Below the pieces are notes generated by a model. It was not told where the DNA came from, did no database searches, and was given only the letters and a program-made list of their open reading frames with translations. From Paenibacillus phytorum (lineage in GTDB: Bacteria; Bacillota; Bacilli; Paenibacillales; NBRC-103111): a stretch of DNA of 64,000 bases. Below, one piece after another: positions 8,962 to 16,996 of this stretch (within the stretch, counting starts at the first letter, position 1; each line of letters begins with the position of its first letter). The DNA is taken from the NCBI RefSeq assembly GCF_013141715.1, contig NZ_WHOA01000092.1, forward strand, positions 1 to 64,000, read 5' to 3'. A program made the position numbers and the translations under genes.

Positions 8962-9585
8962 ATGCTGACTAACCCATACATACCGTTTTCCCGCAATTGG
9001 CCTTTGCACTTGATGATCTTCGTGTTTGCTGTGTATTGGGGATTCACGGCCATCGCACCCACTGACCGGATACAATGGCTTATGGAGAGCATACTTCCCG
9101 TTATGGTCATACTTGTTCTGGTTTTTACTTATAAAGTTTTCCGTTTCTCTAACGTTTCCTATTTACTCATGTTTATTTTTCTTTGCTTACATACTTATGG
9201 GGCTCATTATACCTATCAGGGAACACCGTTTGATATGTGGCTGAAGGCCTCGTTTCATATCCAGAGAAGCTACTACGATCGGGTCGTTCATTTCGCATTC
9301 GGTTTGTTCTGGGCATATCCATTCCGTGAATTGCTAACCCGGGCCGCCGCACAGCGTGGTTTTTGGTCTTATGCCATTCCCACAGCAGTTGTTTTCAGTT
9401 GCAGCGCCTGTTTTGAAATTATAGAGATGGGGACTGCTTTGGTAGCTGGGCAAAAGGGAGTGGATTATCTCGGGCTGCAAGGTGATGTCTTTGATACTCA
9501 AAAAGACATGGGACTTGGATTAGCCGGAGCGGTTATTTCAATGGGCATACTTGCATGGTATCTACACAGAAAGCAGCTCAAATAA
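8962..9585 (+). CDS. DUF2238 / YjdF-like integral membrane protein
   Basis: A 207-residue polytopic membrane protein with about six hydrophobic segments. It carries conserved DUF2238 blocks: TYGAHYTY near residue 78, YDRVVHFAFGLFWAYPFRE near 107, a glutamate-containing segment (FEIIEMG) and GLQGDVFDTQKDMGL near the C-terminus. Molecular function is unknown for the family. The ATG at 8962 follows a GGAACGGACGAAC sequence, a weak ribosome binding site. It stands alone, with no operon partner. Confidence 0.82.
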   Translation: MLTNPYIPFSRNWPLHLMIFVFAVYWGFTAIAPTDRIQWLMESILPVMVILVLVFTYKVFRFSNVSYLLMFIFLCLHTYGAHYTYQGTPFDMWLKASFHIQRSYYDRVVHFAFGLFWAYPFRELLTRAAAQRGFWSYAIPTAVVFSCSACFEIIEMGTALVAGQKGVDYLGLQGDVFDTQKDMGLGLAGAVISMGILAWYLHRKQLK

Positions 9586-9658
9586 TCACATTGACGCGCC
9601 TCGCTTCGCAACTTATGATGGGGATAACCACGATCTGAATGAAAGGAGAGACCCCACT

Positions 9659-9688
9659 ATGATAGCTTTCGCACGACCCCCTTGCTAA
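9659..9688 (+). CDS. Possible 9-codon leader peptide
   Basis: An AAGGAGAG site at 9642-9649 is followed at good spacing by ATG and eight further codons (MIAFARPPC) before TAA. It lies 83 bases upstream of a multidrug-type MFS gene. Such short, translated, proline-containing leaders sometimes control drug-transporter genes by ribosome stalling. That role is inference; the peptide could equally be chance. Confidence 0.25.
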   Translation: MIAFARPPC

Positions 9689-9771
9689 GACGTAACCGCT
9701 AGTCCAGCGCGAGCGCCCCCTTATTTGATTGAGCCTAATTAGCCAATCAGATTTAGGAGAGGAGCTCCTTC

Positions 9772-10950
9772 ATGGACTACACATCCAATCTTCCCAAACT
9801 ATATGCGCTCCGCTTCTTTTCCAGCCTTATACCAGCCTACGTCATCGAGAGGCTTTTCTGGGAGGAGCGGGGTATGACCATTCAGATGGTCGTGTATACA
9901 GAAATTATTTACGCCCTGACAATCGTCCTTCTGGAGATTCCGACTGGCATTATGGCCGACAATTGGGGCCGAAAAAGGATGCTAGTACTAAGCGCCCTCT
10001 TGGCATGCAGTGAGTTTCTGATTCTATTGTATGCGACGGAATTCTGGCACTTTGCCCTGGTCGTTTTCTTGGCGGGCGTGAGTCGATCGGCCAGCAGCGG
10101 CTCAGAAAATGCTTTGCTTTACGATTCCTTAAAGCTGCAAGGGAAGGCCTCTTCGTTCGAAAAGCAACTTGGCAGATTGAATGCCTGCGACTTCGTATCC
10201 GCGATACTCGCCGCCTTATGCGGAAGCCTCCTCGCTAGTAAATACGACCTTGAGCTGAACTATTGGATATCACTCGGGAGCACTATAATCGCTCTAGTCC
10301 TCTCATTGCTATTGATTGAGCCTGCTGCAGAAGACAGCATTTCTATCGAGGAAGTTATTCCTTTCAAGGCATATGTGGCTGTGTCACTGCGCTTTTTCCG
10401 AGCGAATCCAAGAGTCACCCTTGTGATGCTTTCAGCCATGGTGTCAGGTGCAGCCATTGGCTATATCGAAGAATTCTGGCAGTTATACGTGAGCAGATTG
10501 GGTGTGCCTGTTGTATACTTCGGCATGTTATCCGCCGCGATCATGCTGCTGCAGCTCCCTGGCAATCTGATGGCACACGTGCTGATACGTTGGTTCAGCT
10601 ATAGAACGCTGATTTTCATTATTATGGTTGTATTCGCTGTCGGCTTCACCTATGTTGCCATTAGTAAGGATTTCATCGGCCTCACAGCGATGCTCATCAT
10701 CTGCTTGTTCTCTGGCGTGATGGAGCCGATCGCCACCGGATACTTGCATCACCGGATGAATTCCTCCATGCGGGCAACGATCGATTCGTTCCAGTCATTA
10801 GGGGAGAATCTCGTGCACACTCTCGCAGGTCTTGGCTTCGGCTACTTTGCTTCAAAGTATGACGTGTTCGGCGGCTATGGCTTTATTGCACTACTGTGCT
10901 ACGTTTTTCTCGTTTGGTTCATTGGCGCATCCCGTAAAATTGAACAATAG
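9772..10950 (+). CDS. MFS transporter
   Basis: A 392-residue permease with about twelve membrane segments. The loop 2-3 signature of the major facilitator superfamily is at about residues 60-73 (GIMADNWGRKRML), and the segment after it (SRSASSGSENALLYDSL) is typical of drug-exporter-like members. AGGAGAGGAG lies just upstream of the ATG. The substrate is unknown. A hairpin near 10966-10998 followed by TATTTTT probably ends the transcript. Confidence 0.87.
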   Translation: MDYTSNLPKLYALRFFSSLIPAYVIERLFWEERGMTIQMVVYTEIIYALTIVLLEIPTGIMADNWGRKRMLVLSALLACSEFLILLYATEFWHFALVVFLAGVSRSASSGSENALLYDSLKLQGKASSFEKQLGRLNACDFVSAILAALCGSLLASKYDLELNYWISLGSTIIALVLSLLLIEPAAEDSISIEEVIPFKAYVAVSLRFFRANPRVTLVMLSAMVSGAAIGYIEEFWQLYVSRLGVPVVYFGMLSAAIMLLQLPGNLMAHVLIRWFSYRTLIFIIMVVFAVGFTYVAISKDFIGLTAMLIICLFSGVMEPIATGYLHHRMNSSMRATIDSFQSLGENLVHTLAGLGFGYFASKYDVFGGYGFIALLCYVFLVWFIGASRKIEQ

Positions 10951-11026
10951 ACACTATGCAACACGAGACGGCGGCCTTAATTGGCTGTCGTATTTTTCTG
11001 TATAAAAGCTTGGCCGATGAAGTTTA

Positions 11027-11055
11027 TTGACGAGACGATGTTGTCGCGGTAAAGT
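11027..11055 (+). promoter_or_regulatory. Sigma-A-type promoter for the mutarotase gene
   Basis: TTGACG at 11027-11032, a 17-bp spacer, then TAAAGT at 11050-11055. The -10 is embedded in TCGCGGTAAA at 11044-11053, a 10-mer that recurs upstream of the yesO-like gene. Confidence 0.5.
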
Positions 11056-11091
11056 ACAATTGATTGAATGTTAATGGGGAAGGGTGACCGT

Positions 11092-11418
11092 ATGACGAGT
11101 AGTGGGAAATTCGCATGGACATGGACGATACGTGAAGAAGATTTAGAGGAATACGTGAGTATGCATCTGGCTCCATGGCCGGAAATTATGGAAGAGCACA
11201 CGAAAGCCGGGATTAGGGATTACTCGATCTTTCAAAACGGTGCACAATTTTTTTATTGCTTCATGTGCGATGATGTAGAATCTGCTTTCGCCTATTTAGC
11301 AGAAAGCGAAGCTTGTAATCGATGGAATGCGATTACTTCGAAGATGGTCGTCGGTTCCTTCGACTTCCGCGAAGCGGTGCCAATCCAACCGATGCGTGAA
11401 GTGTTTTATTTGAAATAG
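11092..11418 (+). CDS. rhaM: L-rhamnose mutarotase (RhaM / DUF718 family)
   Basis: A 108-residue dimeric alpha-beta-barrel enzyme that interconverts the anomers of L-rhamnose. Family marks are the conserved FAWTWTIREEDLEEYVSMH start, the HLAPWPEIMEEHTKAGIRDYS helix and the central FYCFMC strand. ATG at 11092 is used because AAGGGTGA lies just before it; the in-frame ATG at 11068 would add eight unconserved residues. A strong terminator follows, so it is monocistronic. Its position next to the rhamnogalacturonan locus fits use of the rhamnose released there. Confidence 0.85.
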   Translation: MTSSGKFAWTWTIREEDLEEYVSMHLAPWPEIMEEHTKAGIRDYSIFQNGAQFFYCFMCDDVESAFAYLAESEACNRWNAITSKMVVGSFDFREAVPIQPMREVFYLK

Positions 11419-11424
11419 ATAGAA

Positions 11425-11461
11425 GAAGAGCCGTGGGAAGCTGCTTCCCATGGCTCTTTCT
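11425..11461 (+). terminator. Rho-independent terminator after rhaM
   Basis: A stem of about fifteen pairs (arms AGAGCCGTGGGAAGC and GCTTCCCATGGCTCT, one G-T pair) ends in TTTCTATTTC. Confidence 0.85.
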
Positions 11462-11468
11462 ATTTCTA

Positions 11469-11570
11469 TCATTGCATCTCTGATCCCGATGTAACCGGAA
11501 TCGTAATCTCCACTTCCGTACCCTCGCCGGGTACGCTGCGATACGTCAAATTCGCTGGCTCGCCGAAATA
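11469..11570 (-). pseudogene. C-terminal remnant of a sensor histidine kinase
   Basis: Read on the minus strand, the last 33 codons before a TGA at 11471-11469 give YFGEPANLTYRSVPGEGTEV followed by EITIPV. This is the classic end of a YesM-type HATPase domain. Everything upstream of the FG motif is missing: the frame abuts unrelated plus-strand sequence at 11571. It is therefore a truncated relic with no start. Confidence 0.75.
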
Positions 11571-11572
11571 GT

Positions 11573-11719
11573 GGCGAACCTAATGATGATAAGCATGGTC
11601 TGAAAGTATTTAATGATAAGCTGAAGCAAGCTGGTATCGAAAAAGTAGTTGCTGAAATGCAGAATCAAGCTAATCCGTTGATTACGAAAAAAAAAGTTGA
11701 AGAGAGGTCCGCTTCCTAA
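11573..11719 (+). pseudogene. C-terminal remnant of a sugar-binding lipoprotein
   Basis: An open stretch without a start or ribosome binding site encodes GLKVFNDKLKQAGIEKVVAE and then MQNQANP, ending in TAA. This resembles the last helix of Paenibacillus family-1 solute-binding proteins. It begins at the junction with the histidine-kinase relic, so both are rearrangement products. The 3' part recurs in degenerate form at 12759-12795. Confidence 0.65.
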
Positions 11720-11744
11720 TTTCAGGAGGTGGACCTTTTTCAAC
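11696..11744 (+). terminator. Terminator at the end of the binding-protein relic
   Basis: Arms AGGTCC-GC-TTCCT and AGGAG-GT-GGACCT with a short AATTTC loop, followed by TTTTTC. The flanking GTTGA and TCAAC extend the stem. Confidence 0.75.
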
Positions 11745-11836
11745 TTTGTTTTGAACGTACCCGACCCCTCCAAAAACAGGAAAGATGTCGAATATGTTAG
11801 GGAGTTAATAAATCCCACAACCGAGGAGTCGTTATT

Positions 11837-12688
11837 ATGAAATTGAACAAGCCTTTGATGATCGCAGCTACGTGTGTGGTTGCCACCAGTCTTATGACAG
11901 GATCTGCATTTGCAAAATCCGAGAATGGCAACAATGCGGATAAAGCGGATTCGTCCAAACCAGCAGTAGAACTAAATGTGAAAGTTAAAGAAGATAAGGA
12001 TGCAACTGTAACCTCCGATACATACAATGACCATGGCAAAAACGGTTATCAGGGTCTTCTTAATGCGCTCGAGAATGTAAAGGATAAGCCAGCCGGAGCT
12101 GTTATTGCAGATCTGCTCTTGACGAAATACGGTACTCAAATTAGCGATCAATTAAAGGCTGAGCTTGATGCGATCAAAGATCGCGATGCTGCTCTTTCTG
12201 CTGTTGCCGATGTACTGGTCGAGCAGGGTAGTGTAACCGATGCGGTTTATGTTCAAAAGGAAGCCGTAAAAGCGAACTTAAAGAACTTGAATTCCTACAA
12301 GAAGCTGGGCAAACTTTTTGAAAAGCTAGGTAAAAAAGGTGTGTTTTTGTATGTAAATGGTGAGGAGCCTACTTTGGAAGTTAATCCTTTCATTAAAGAT
12401 GGCAGCACATTGGTACCTTTCCGTGCGATTTCCGAATCTCTAAAAGCCGAAGTAACATGGAACGCCGAAGAACGTTCGGTAACCGTTACTCGTGGTGGAA
12501 TTACAGTTAAGCTCTTTATCGATAGCACGAAAGCTACTGTAGACGGTAAAGAAGTAACATTGGAAGTTCCTGCGGCTATCGTTGAAGGCAACACGGTTGT
12601 ACCGGTTCGTTTCATTAGCGAAGCTCTAAAAGCTACGGTTAAATGGGAAGAAGAAACGAAGTCCGTCGTGATTTACGAAGAACAATAA
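11837..12688 (+). CDS. Secreted stalk-domain protein (copper amine oxidase N-terminal-like)
   Basis: A 283-residue exported protein. A signal peptide covers residues 1 to about 26 (ending GSAFA-KS), then a charged helical middle, then two repeats of the PF07833-type stalk fold from about residue 170. The repeats are recognised by GSTLVPFRAISESLKAEVTW and by NTVVPVRFISEALKATVKW. Such domains are abundant at Paenibacillus cell surfaces and are thought to bind the wall or act as structural modules. No catalytic domain is attached. It sits alone between two remnants of a solute-binding-protein gene. GAGGAG just before the ATG serves as ribosome binding site. Confidence 0.87.
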   Translation: MKLNKPLMIAATCVVATSLMTGSAFAKSENGNNADKADSSKPAVELNVKVKEDKDATVTSDTYNDHGKNGYQGLLNALENVKDKPAGAVIADLLLTKYGTQISDQLKAELDAIKDRDAALSAVADVLVEQGSVTDAVYVQKEAVKANLKNLNSYKKLGKLFEKLGKKGVFLYVNGEEPTLEVNPFIKDGSTLVPFRAISESLKAEVTWNAEERSVTVTRGGITVKLFIDSTKATVDGKEVTLEVPAAIVEGNTVVPVRFISEALKATVKWEEETKSVVIYEEQ

Positions 12689-12704
12689 GTTTTTGTTCCA
12701 TGTG

Positions 12705-12730
12705 GAGCTTACCTACGGGTAGGCTCTTTT
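12705..12730 (+). terminator. Terminator after the stalk-domain gene
   Basis: GAGCTTACC and GGTAGGCTC pair with one G-T wobble around a TACG loop and run into TTTTTATTT. Confidence 0.85.
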
Positions 12731-12758
12731 TATTTAGGCTATTAACCGGTCAAAACAC

Positions 12759-12795
12759 ATGCAGAACCTAGCTAATCCTTGATTGCGAAAAAGGA
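12759..12795 (+). pseudogene. Second, degenerate copy of the binding-protein tail
   Basis: ATGCAGAACCTAGCTAATCC and the following TTGATTGCGAAAAA match the relic at 11657-11694 at most positions, with one base lost in the CCGTTG step so that the frame hits TGA. It is non-coding and only informative as a duplication footprint. Confidence 0.6.
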
Positions 12796-12896
12796 GCTGT
12801 ATTAAGGAGGAACTGTTTGTTGTAGAGCTGAGAGCGTCGAAATGGCGTTTAATGCAGTAGGTTTAGAGGTTTTGAGCCTTTGAGGAGCCGAAAAGC

Positions 12897-13394
12897 GGTC
12901 CGCGTCATAATCATTGCTATACGTCCCCGGTCTATCGGGAGAAAGTCACGATCATGAACAAGCAGTTGGCGGAGCGCTATGCGAAGCATCCTGCCGTAGT
13001 TGGCTGGCATATCTCCAATGAATATGGAGGGAATGCCACTGTAACTATTGTCAGGAAGTTTTCCGCGGATGGCTGAAGCGCAAGTACGTAACGCTTGATG
13101 CGCTCAACATGGCGTGGTGGACTTCATTTTGGAGCCATACGTATACGAATTGGTCTCAGATTGAATCACGTGCATCTCACGGATGCTTATGAAGGTCTTA
13201 ATTACTGGAAGTTCGCCGATGTGAATGAGTTCATCTTCCTCATGAATTTTAGCAGTAAAACCCACGCCATTACACTGGATGAACATGCATATACAGACAT
13301 GCTAGCCTCGGATTCAGCGTCGACTGTGAAGATCAGTTCAAGCTTGCTGCTCCAGCCTTACAGAGTTCGGATACTGAAGAGAAGTAAACGCTAG
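12897..13394 (+). pseudogene. Broken GH42 beta-galactosidase
   Basis: The segment starts inside the catalytic barrel (HNHCYTSPVYREKV) and keeps the acid/base motif as GWHISNEYGG. It then loses one base near 13028: the frame reaches a TGA at about 13074, whereas the next frame continues with ECHCNYCQEVFRGWLKRKY and TNWSQIES. After this it jumps to the C-terminal domain (VNEFIFLMNFSSKTHAITLD) and ends at 13394. The N-terminus and the middle, including the nucleophile region, are deleted. At least one frameshift and two deletions make it non-functional. AAGGAGG at 12804-12810 may be the old ribosome binding site. Confidence 0.8.
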
Positions 13395-13550
13395 AATTCG
13401 TTAGAGCGCGCTTAATTCCATAAACGAAAGAGGATGTCTGGCTATAAATTCCAGCATCCTTTTTGTTACCCTTAAAGGGAATTGGAACATCCATCACGAA
13501 GACTCTCTCCAACATGAACCTTATTCAGCGAAGAAAAGTGGTGACGTTGC

Positions 13551-15320
13551 ATGAAATCAGGCATAAGCAAGTGGTTTAATGAAATACGCAATCTGCGTAT
13601 TAAAGCGAAGCTATTTTTGCTCATTACAATATCTATGGCTGTCAGTTCTTGCATCTCATTGGTGGGGCTCCAGATTGCCTATTCGATTTATGATCAGCAA
13701 ATTTATGAGAAATCATCTCAGGTTCTGAATCTATCATCCACCTTGATTGAGAACGAGTTAAACAAAGTGGAACGATTGACCTTTAGTATCATGACGGATG
13801 AACAAATTCAGCAAAATTTGATCGTGATGAACGAGGATGAATCCGATTACAATCGTATCCAATCACGTGCCAAGCTTGTGGATCGGCTCGTGCAATACAT
13901 TAATACAGAGACGTATATCATTGCAGCTGATATAACCGATGTGAAGGGAAGCAGCTATTCCAGCGGAAATTTGACAACGCTCTCATCAGAGCGGAGAGAC
14001 CTTATCCAAACGACGGCTAACCGAGGCAATGGCACCTTGGGGTGGGTGAACCCGGACGCGGAGGATTACAGTTTAATTGCTGCCAGACAAATTCGTTCCT
14101 TCGACAAATTAGAGCTAAACAAGCTGGGCACCTTGGTGCTGCATGTGAATTTAGACAAAATTGTTAACCAATACGCAAGAGAAGCTGTAACGAGGGACGG
14201 CGAACTCGTCATTGTATCAGACAGGAATTTAGTATACCCGCGCGCAGCTAGTATGAAATCCTTGCTTAGTGAGGGCAATCCAGCGGAGTCGGCATCCAAG
14301 GGCTTTCGCATTATGGAACAGGACGGAGAGAAATATTTCGTTTCCCATATTCACTCTGATTATTTGGGCTGGACGTATTACAACACCCTGCCCTTCCAAA
14401 CCATCTTTTATCATATTATTTTGATGAAAAACTGGATGATTGCCGCATTCCTGCTTAGCTTTTTCCTCCTTGTCGGGTTTGGGATGACGGTTGCAAGGAG
14501 CGTAACAAGGCCGATTGAAGGCTTAATTACCAACATGCGTGGCTTGCAAATTAGTGATTTAGAGAAGTCCGAACTGCCGACGATCGCGCCATTATCCCAG
14601 CAGATGGATGAGGTAGGCATGCTGCAGCGTACGTATCGCATGATGCTAGTGCGTATTCAAGAGCTGATCAAAGAGAACTACACGAAACAGTTGATCATCA
14701 AAGAAACCGAATTTCGTTCCCTGCAGGCGCAGATTAATCCGCATTTTCTTTACAATACGCTAGAATCAATCAACTGGATCTCCAAGATGAATGGACAGAA
14801 GCAAGTGTCCCAGATGGTTGAATCCCTCGGTTATTTGCTCCGTTCGTCGATTAGTCTGAAGCAGGATATCATCACCGTGGAAGATGAACTTCAGCTTGTG
14901 CAGCATTATATTACGATTCAAAGGGTTAGATTTGAAGAACGGCTCGATTTTCGACTCGATGTTCCGGAACCATTAAGAACTAACCGTATACCGAAGCTGA
15001 CGCTGCAGCCGCTTTTGGAAAATGCGATTAAATATGCGGTAGAAGTCATGCTAGAGCCATGTATCATTCAAATTATTGGCCGAGAAGAAGGCGAATCCAT
15101 TTTGCTCATCGTGGAGGATAATGGACCCGGTATTGATGAAGCCTATTTAGAGCAGATCCTAACAGGAGAACGTAAATCCAGAGGTACGGGTATCGGTTTG
15201 AAAAATATTGATGAACGGATCAAGCTGTCCTTTGGCGATGAGTTCGGCATCCAAGTAGAAAATCGCGCGGGCGGCGGTGCTCGCATTACAGTCCGTATTC
15301 CTATTACGAAAAGAGGGTAA
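13551..15320 (+). CDS. yesM: Two-component sensor histidine kinase, YesM type
   Basis: A 589-residue membrane kinase. One membrane segment lies near residues 21-45 and a second near 290-312, enclosing a large extracellular sensing region. A HAMP linker follows, then the His_kinase domain with phosphoacceptor H398 (QINPHFLYNTLESINW) and an HATPase with the G box at about 545-551 (GTGIGLKN). It is paired with the next gene, six bases downstream. In B. subtilis, YesM/YesN flank and control the rhamnogalacturonan genes; the same order here supports the same role. The symbol is given by family and synteny. Confidence 0.88.
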   Translation: MKSGISKWFNEIRNLRIKAKLFLLITISMAVSSCISLVGLQIAYSIYDQQIYEKSSQVLNLSSTLIENELNKVERLTFSIMTDEQIQQNLIVMNEDESDYNRIQSRAKLVDRLVQYINTETYIIAADITDVKGSSYSSGNLTTLSSERRDLIQTTANRGNGTLGWVNPDAEDYSLIAARQIRSFDKLELNKLGTLVLHVNLDKIVNQYAREAVTRDGELVIVSDRNLVYPRAASMKSLLSEGNPAESASKGFRIMEQDGEKYFVSHIHSDYLGWTYYNTLPFQTIFYHIILMKNWMIAAFLLSFFLLVGFGMTVARSVTRPIEGLITNMRGLQISDLEKSELPTIAPLSQQMDEVGMLQRTYRMMLVRIQELIKENYTKQLIIKETEFRSLQAQINPHFLYNTLESINWISKMNGQKQVSQMVESLGYLLRSSISLKQDIITVEDELQLVQHYITIQRVRFEERLDFRLDVPEPLRTNRIPKLTLQPLLENAIKYAVEVMLEPCIIQIIGREEGESILLIVEDNGPGIDEAYLEQILTGERKSRGTGIGLKNIDERIKLSFGDEFGIQVENRAGGGARITVRIPITKRG

Positions 15321-15326
15321 CTGCTT

Positions 15327-16880
15327 ATGTATAAAGTGCTGTTAGTTGATGACGAACGGATGATTCTGGAGGGTATTTCTTCCATTGTGGACTGGCAATC
15401 GGTGGATACACAGTTAGTTGGAACAGCGCGAAATGGTGTTGAAGCCTACGCTTTCGTGTGTGAACATGCACCCGACATTATTATTAGTGATATTCGCATG
15501 CCTGGTATGGATGGACTCGGGCTTGTAGCCCGAGTAAAAGAAACCCATCCGCACATCCGGTTCATTATGCTTTCTGGGTTCGATGAATTCGAATATGCCC
15601 AAATCGCCATGCAGTATGGGGTGAAGCATTATTTATTAAAGCCCTGCAACGAGAACAGCATTCTGAAGGCTTTAAGCGAAATTGCTGCGGAATATAAACA
15701 GGAAGAGAGCAAGGAAGGCTTTATTCAGTCGATGAAGGCGAATTTGCGGAAGGTACTGCCCCATGTGAAGGAACAGTTTCTGAAGGAGTTCGTAACGAAT
15801 AAGTCGTATGGAAGCCGTGATTGGGATTATTATCAGGATTTATTTGGGCTGCAGGTTAGCGGAAAGAAAGTGCGCTTATTGCTTTTCCGTCTGGAAGACA
15901 AGTTCGAATATGAGCATCTTTTTACCGTGAAAAACATTGCTGAGGATATTCTCGATGAACCTCTGCTAAGCTCAACCATAGCCGAGCAAATTCTGATTAT
16001 GATTGAGGACCAAGAAGACATGGAGCGATTACAGGAGCAAATCAAAGAGATACGACGTATCTTTATGCTCTATTACAAAATTGATACAACTGTCGCCTTA
16101 AGTGAAGCAGGAGATATCGTAGAGGCGAGACGCCTTTACTTGCAAGCGCTTGATTGTTTGGGCCATCGCTTTTATCTCGGTGAAGGCGGACTGATTACGA
16201 TGCGTGATATCCTGGATTCCACCCTTCTGAGCAAAACTGATTTCGTCTATGACGAAGATCGGATTCTGTTCCCGATCCGGGCATGCAATTGGGAGGAAGC
16301 AGAAGCGAGCATTGAAACGTTTCACGAACAACTGTCCAATTCCCGACTCGATATTCAGACGACCAAGTCGTATGTCATTCAAATATTTATTTCCATAACG
16401 CGACTATGCACTGAAGAGCAAATGAATCATTACATGGGGCTGATCGGTCAAATATCTCAATTGGAAACCCTGCAAGCGAGCATCCATTTGCTGAAACAAA
16501 TCGCAGCCGAAATCACGCTAATTAACTTCGAACAAAATAAAAATAAACATTCACAAGTCGTTCAGAAGGTTATTGATATCGTCAATTCTGAGCTAGCCAA
16601 CGCTGAACTTTCTCTCAATTGGGTAGCCCACCAGATGCTGTATATGAACCCGGATTATTTGGGGAAATTGTTCAAGAAAGAGACGGGAGAACGTTTCTCT
16701 AACTATGTGGTCACCGTAAGGATTAAGAAAGCAATGGAGATGATTAGACATCATGATGATGTAAAAATGTTCGAACTAGCGGAACAGCTGGGTTTTGGCG
16801 ACAATCCGCAATACTTCTCTCAAGTGTTTAAAAAGATCGCAGGCTGCGCTCCTTCCGAGTATAAGAAGTTGACGCTATAA
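15327..16880 (+). CDS. yesN: Response regulator with AraC-type DNA-binding domain, YesN type
   Basis: A 517-residue regulator. The receiver domain (residues 1-120) carries acceptor D55 (DIIISDIRMPGMDG) and K104-type end motif (YLLKPCNE). A long middle region follows, and the last about 100 residues form the two helix-turn-helices of AraC family proteins (LNWVAHQMLYMNPDYLGKLF and FELAEQLGFGDNPQYFSQVF). It probably activates the downstream transporter and enzyme genes when the YesM-like kinase senses pectin fragments. Confidence 0.9.
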   Translation: MYKVLLVDDERMILEGISSIVDWQSVDTQLVGTARNGVEAYAFVCEHAPDIIISDIRMPGMDGLGLVARVKETHPHIRFIMLSGFDEFEYAQIAMQYGVKHYLLKPCNENSILKALSEIAAEYKQEESKEGFIQSMKANLRKVLPHVKEQFLKEFVTNKSYGSRDWDYYQDLFGLQVSGKKVRLLLFRLEDKFEYEHLFTVKNIAEDILDEPLLSSTIAEQILIMIEDQEDMERLQEQIKEIRRIFMLYYKIDTTVALSEAGDIVEARRLYLQALDCLGHRFYLGEGGLITMRDILDSTLLSKTDFVYDEDRILFPIRACNWEEAEASIETFHEQLSNSRLDIQTTKSYVIQIFISITRLCTEEQMNHYMGLIGQISQLETLQASIHLLKQIAAEITLINFEQNKNKHSQVVQKVIDIVNSELANAELSLNWVAHQMLYMNPDYLGKLFKKETGERFSNYVVTVRIKKAMEMIRHHDDVKMFELAEQLGFGDNPQYFSQVFKKIAGCAPSEYKKLTL

Positions 16881-16910
16881 TTCTTGTTTTCACTGTTTTT
16901 TGAACATTTA

Positions 16911-16920
16911 TCGCGGTAAA
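16911..16920 (+). promoter_or_regulatory. TCGCGGTAAA element upstream of the yesO-like gene
   Basis: The identical 10-mer overlaps the candidate -10 region of rhaM at 11044-11053. Here TAAATT at 16917-16922 could be a -10, but no good -35 is seen, as expected if a YesN-like activator is needed. The shared word suggests co-regulation; this is inference. Confidence 0.35.
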
Positions 16921-16996
16921 TTAGATTCAACTTTCGCTCTTCCAAGCTGATAATAAGAAGTGTGGAGCGCAGGTGACTCATAGGGGGAAGCTAACT

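Noticed and set aside
11837..12688. Stalk-domain gene as a copper amine oxidase enzyme
   Set aside because: Only the N-terminal-type stalk repeats are present; there is no catalytic amine oxidase domain.
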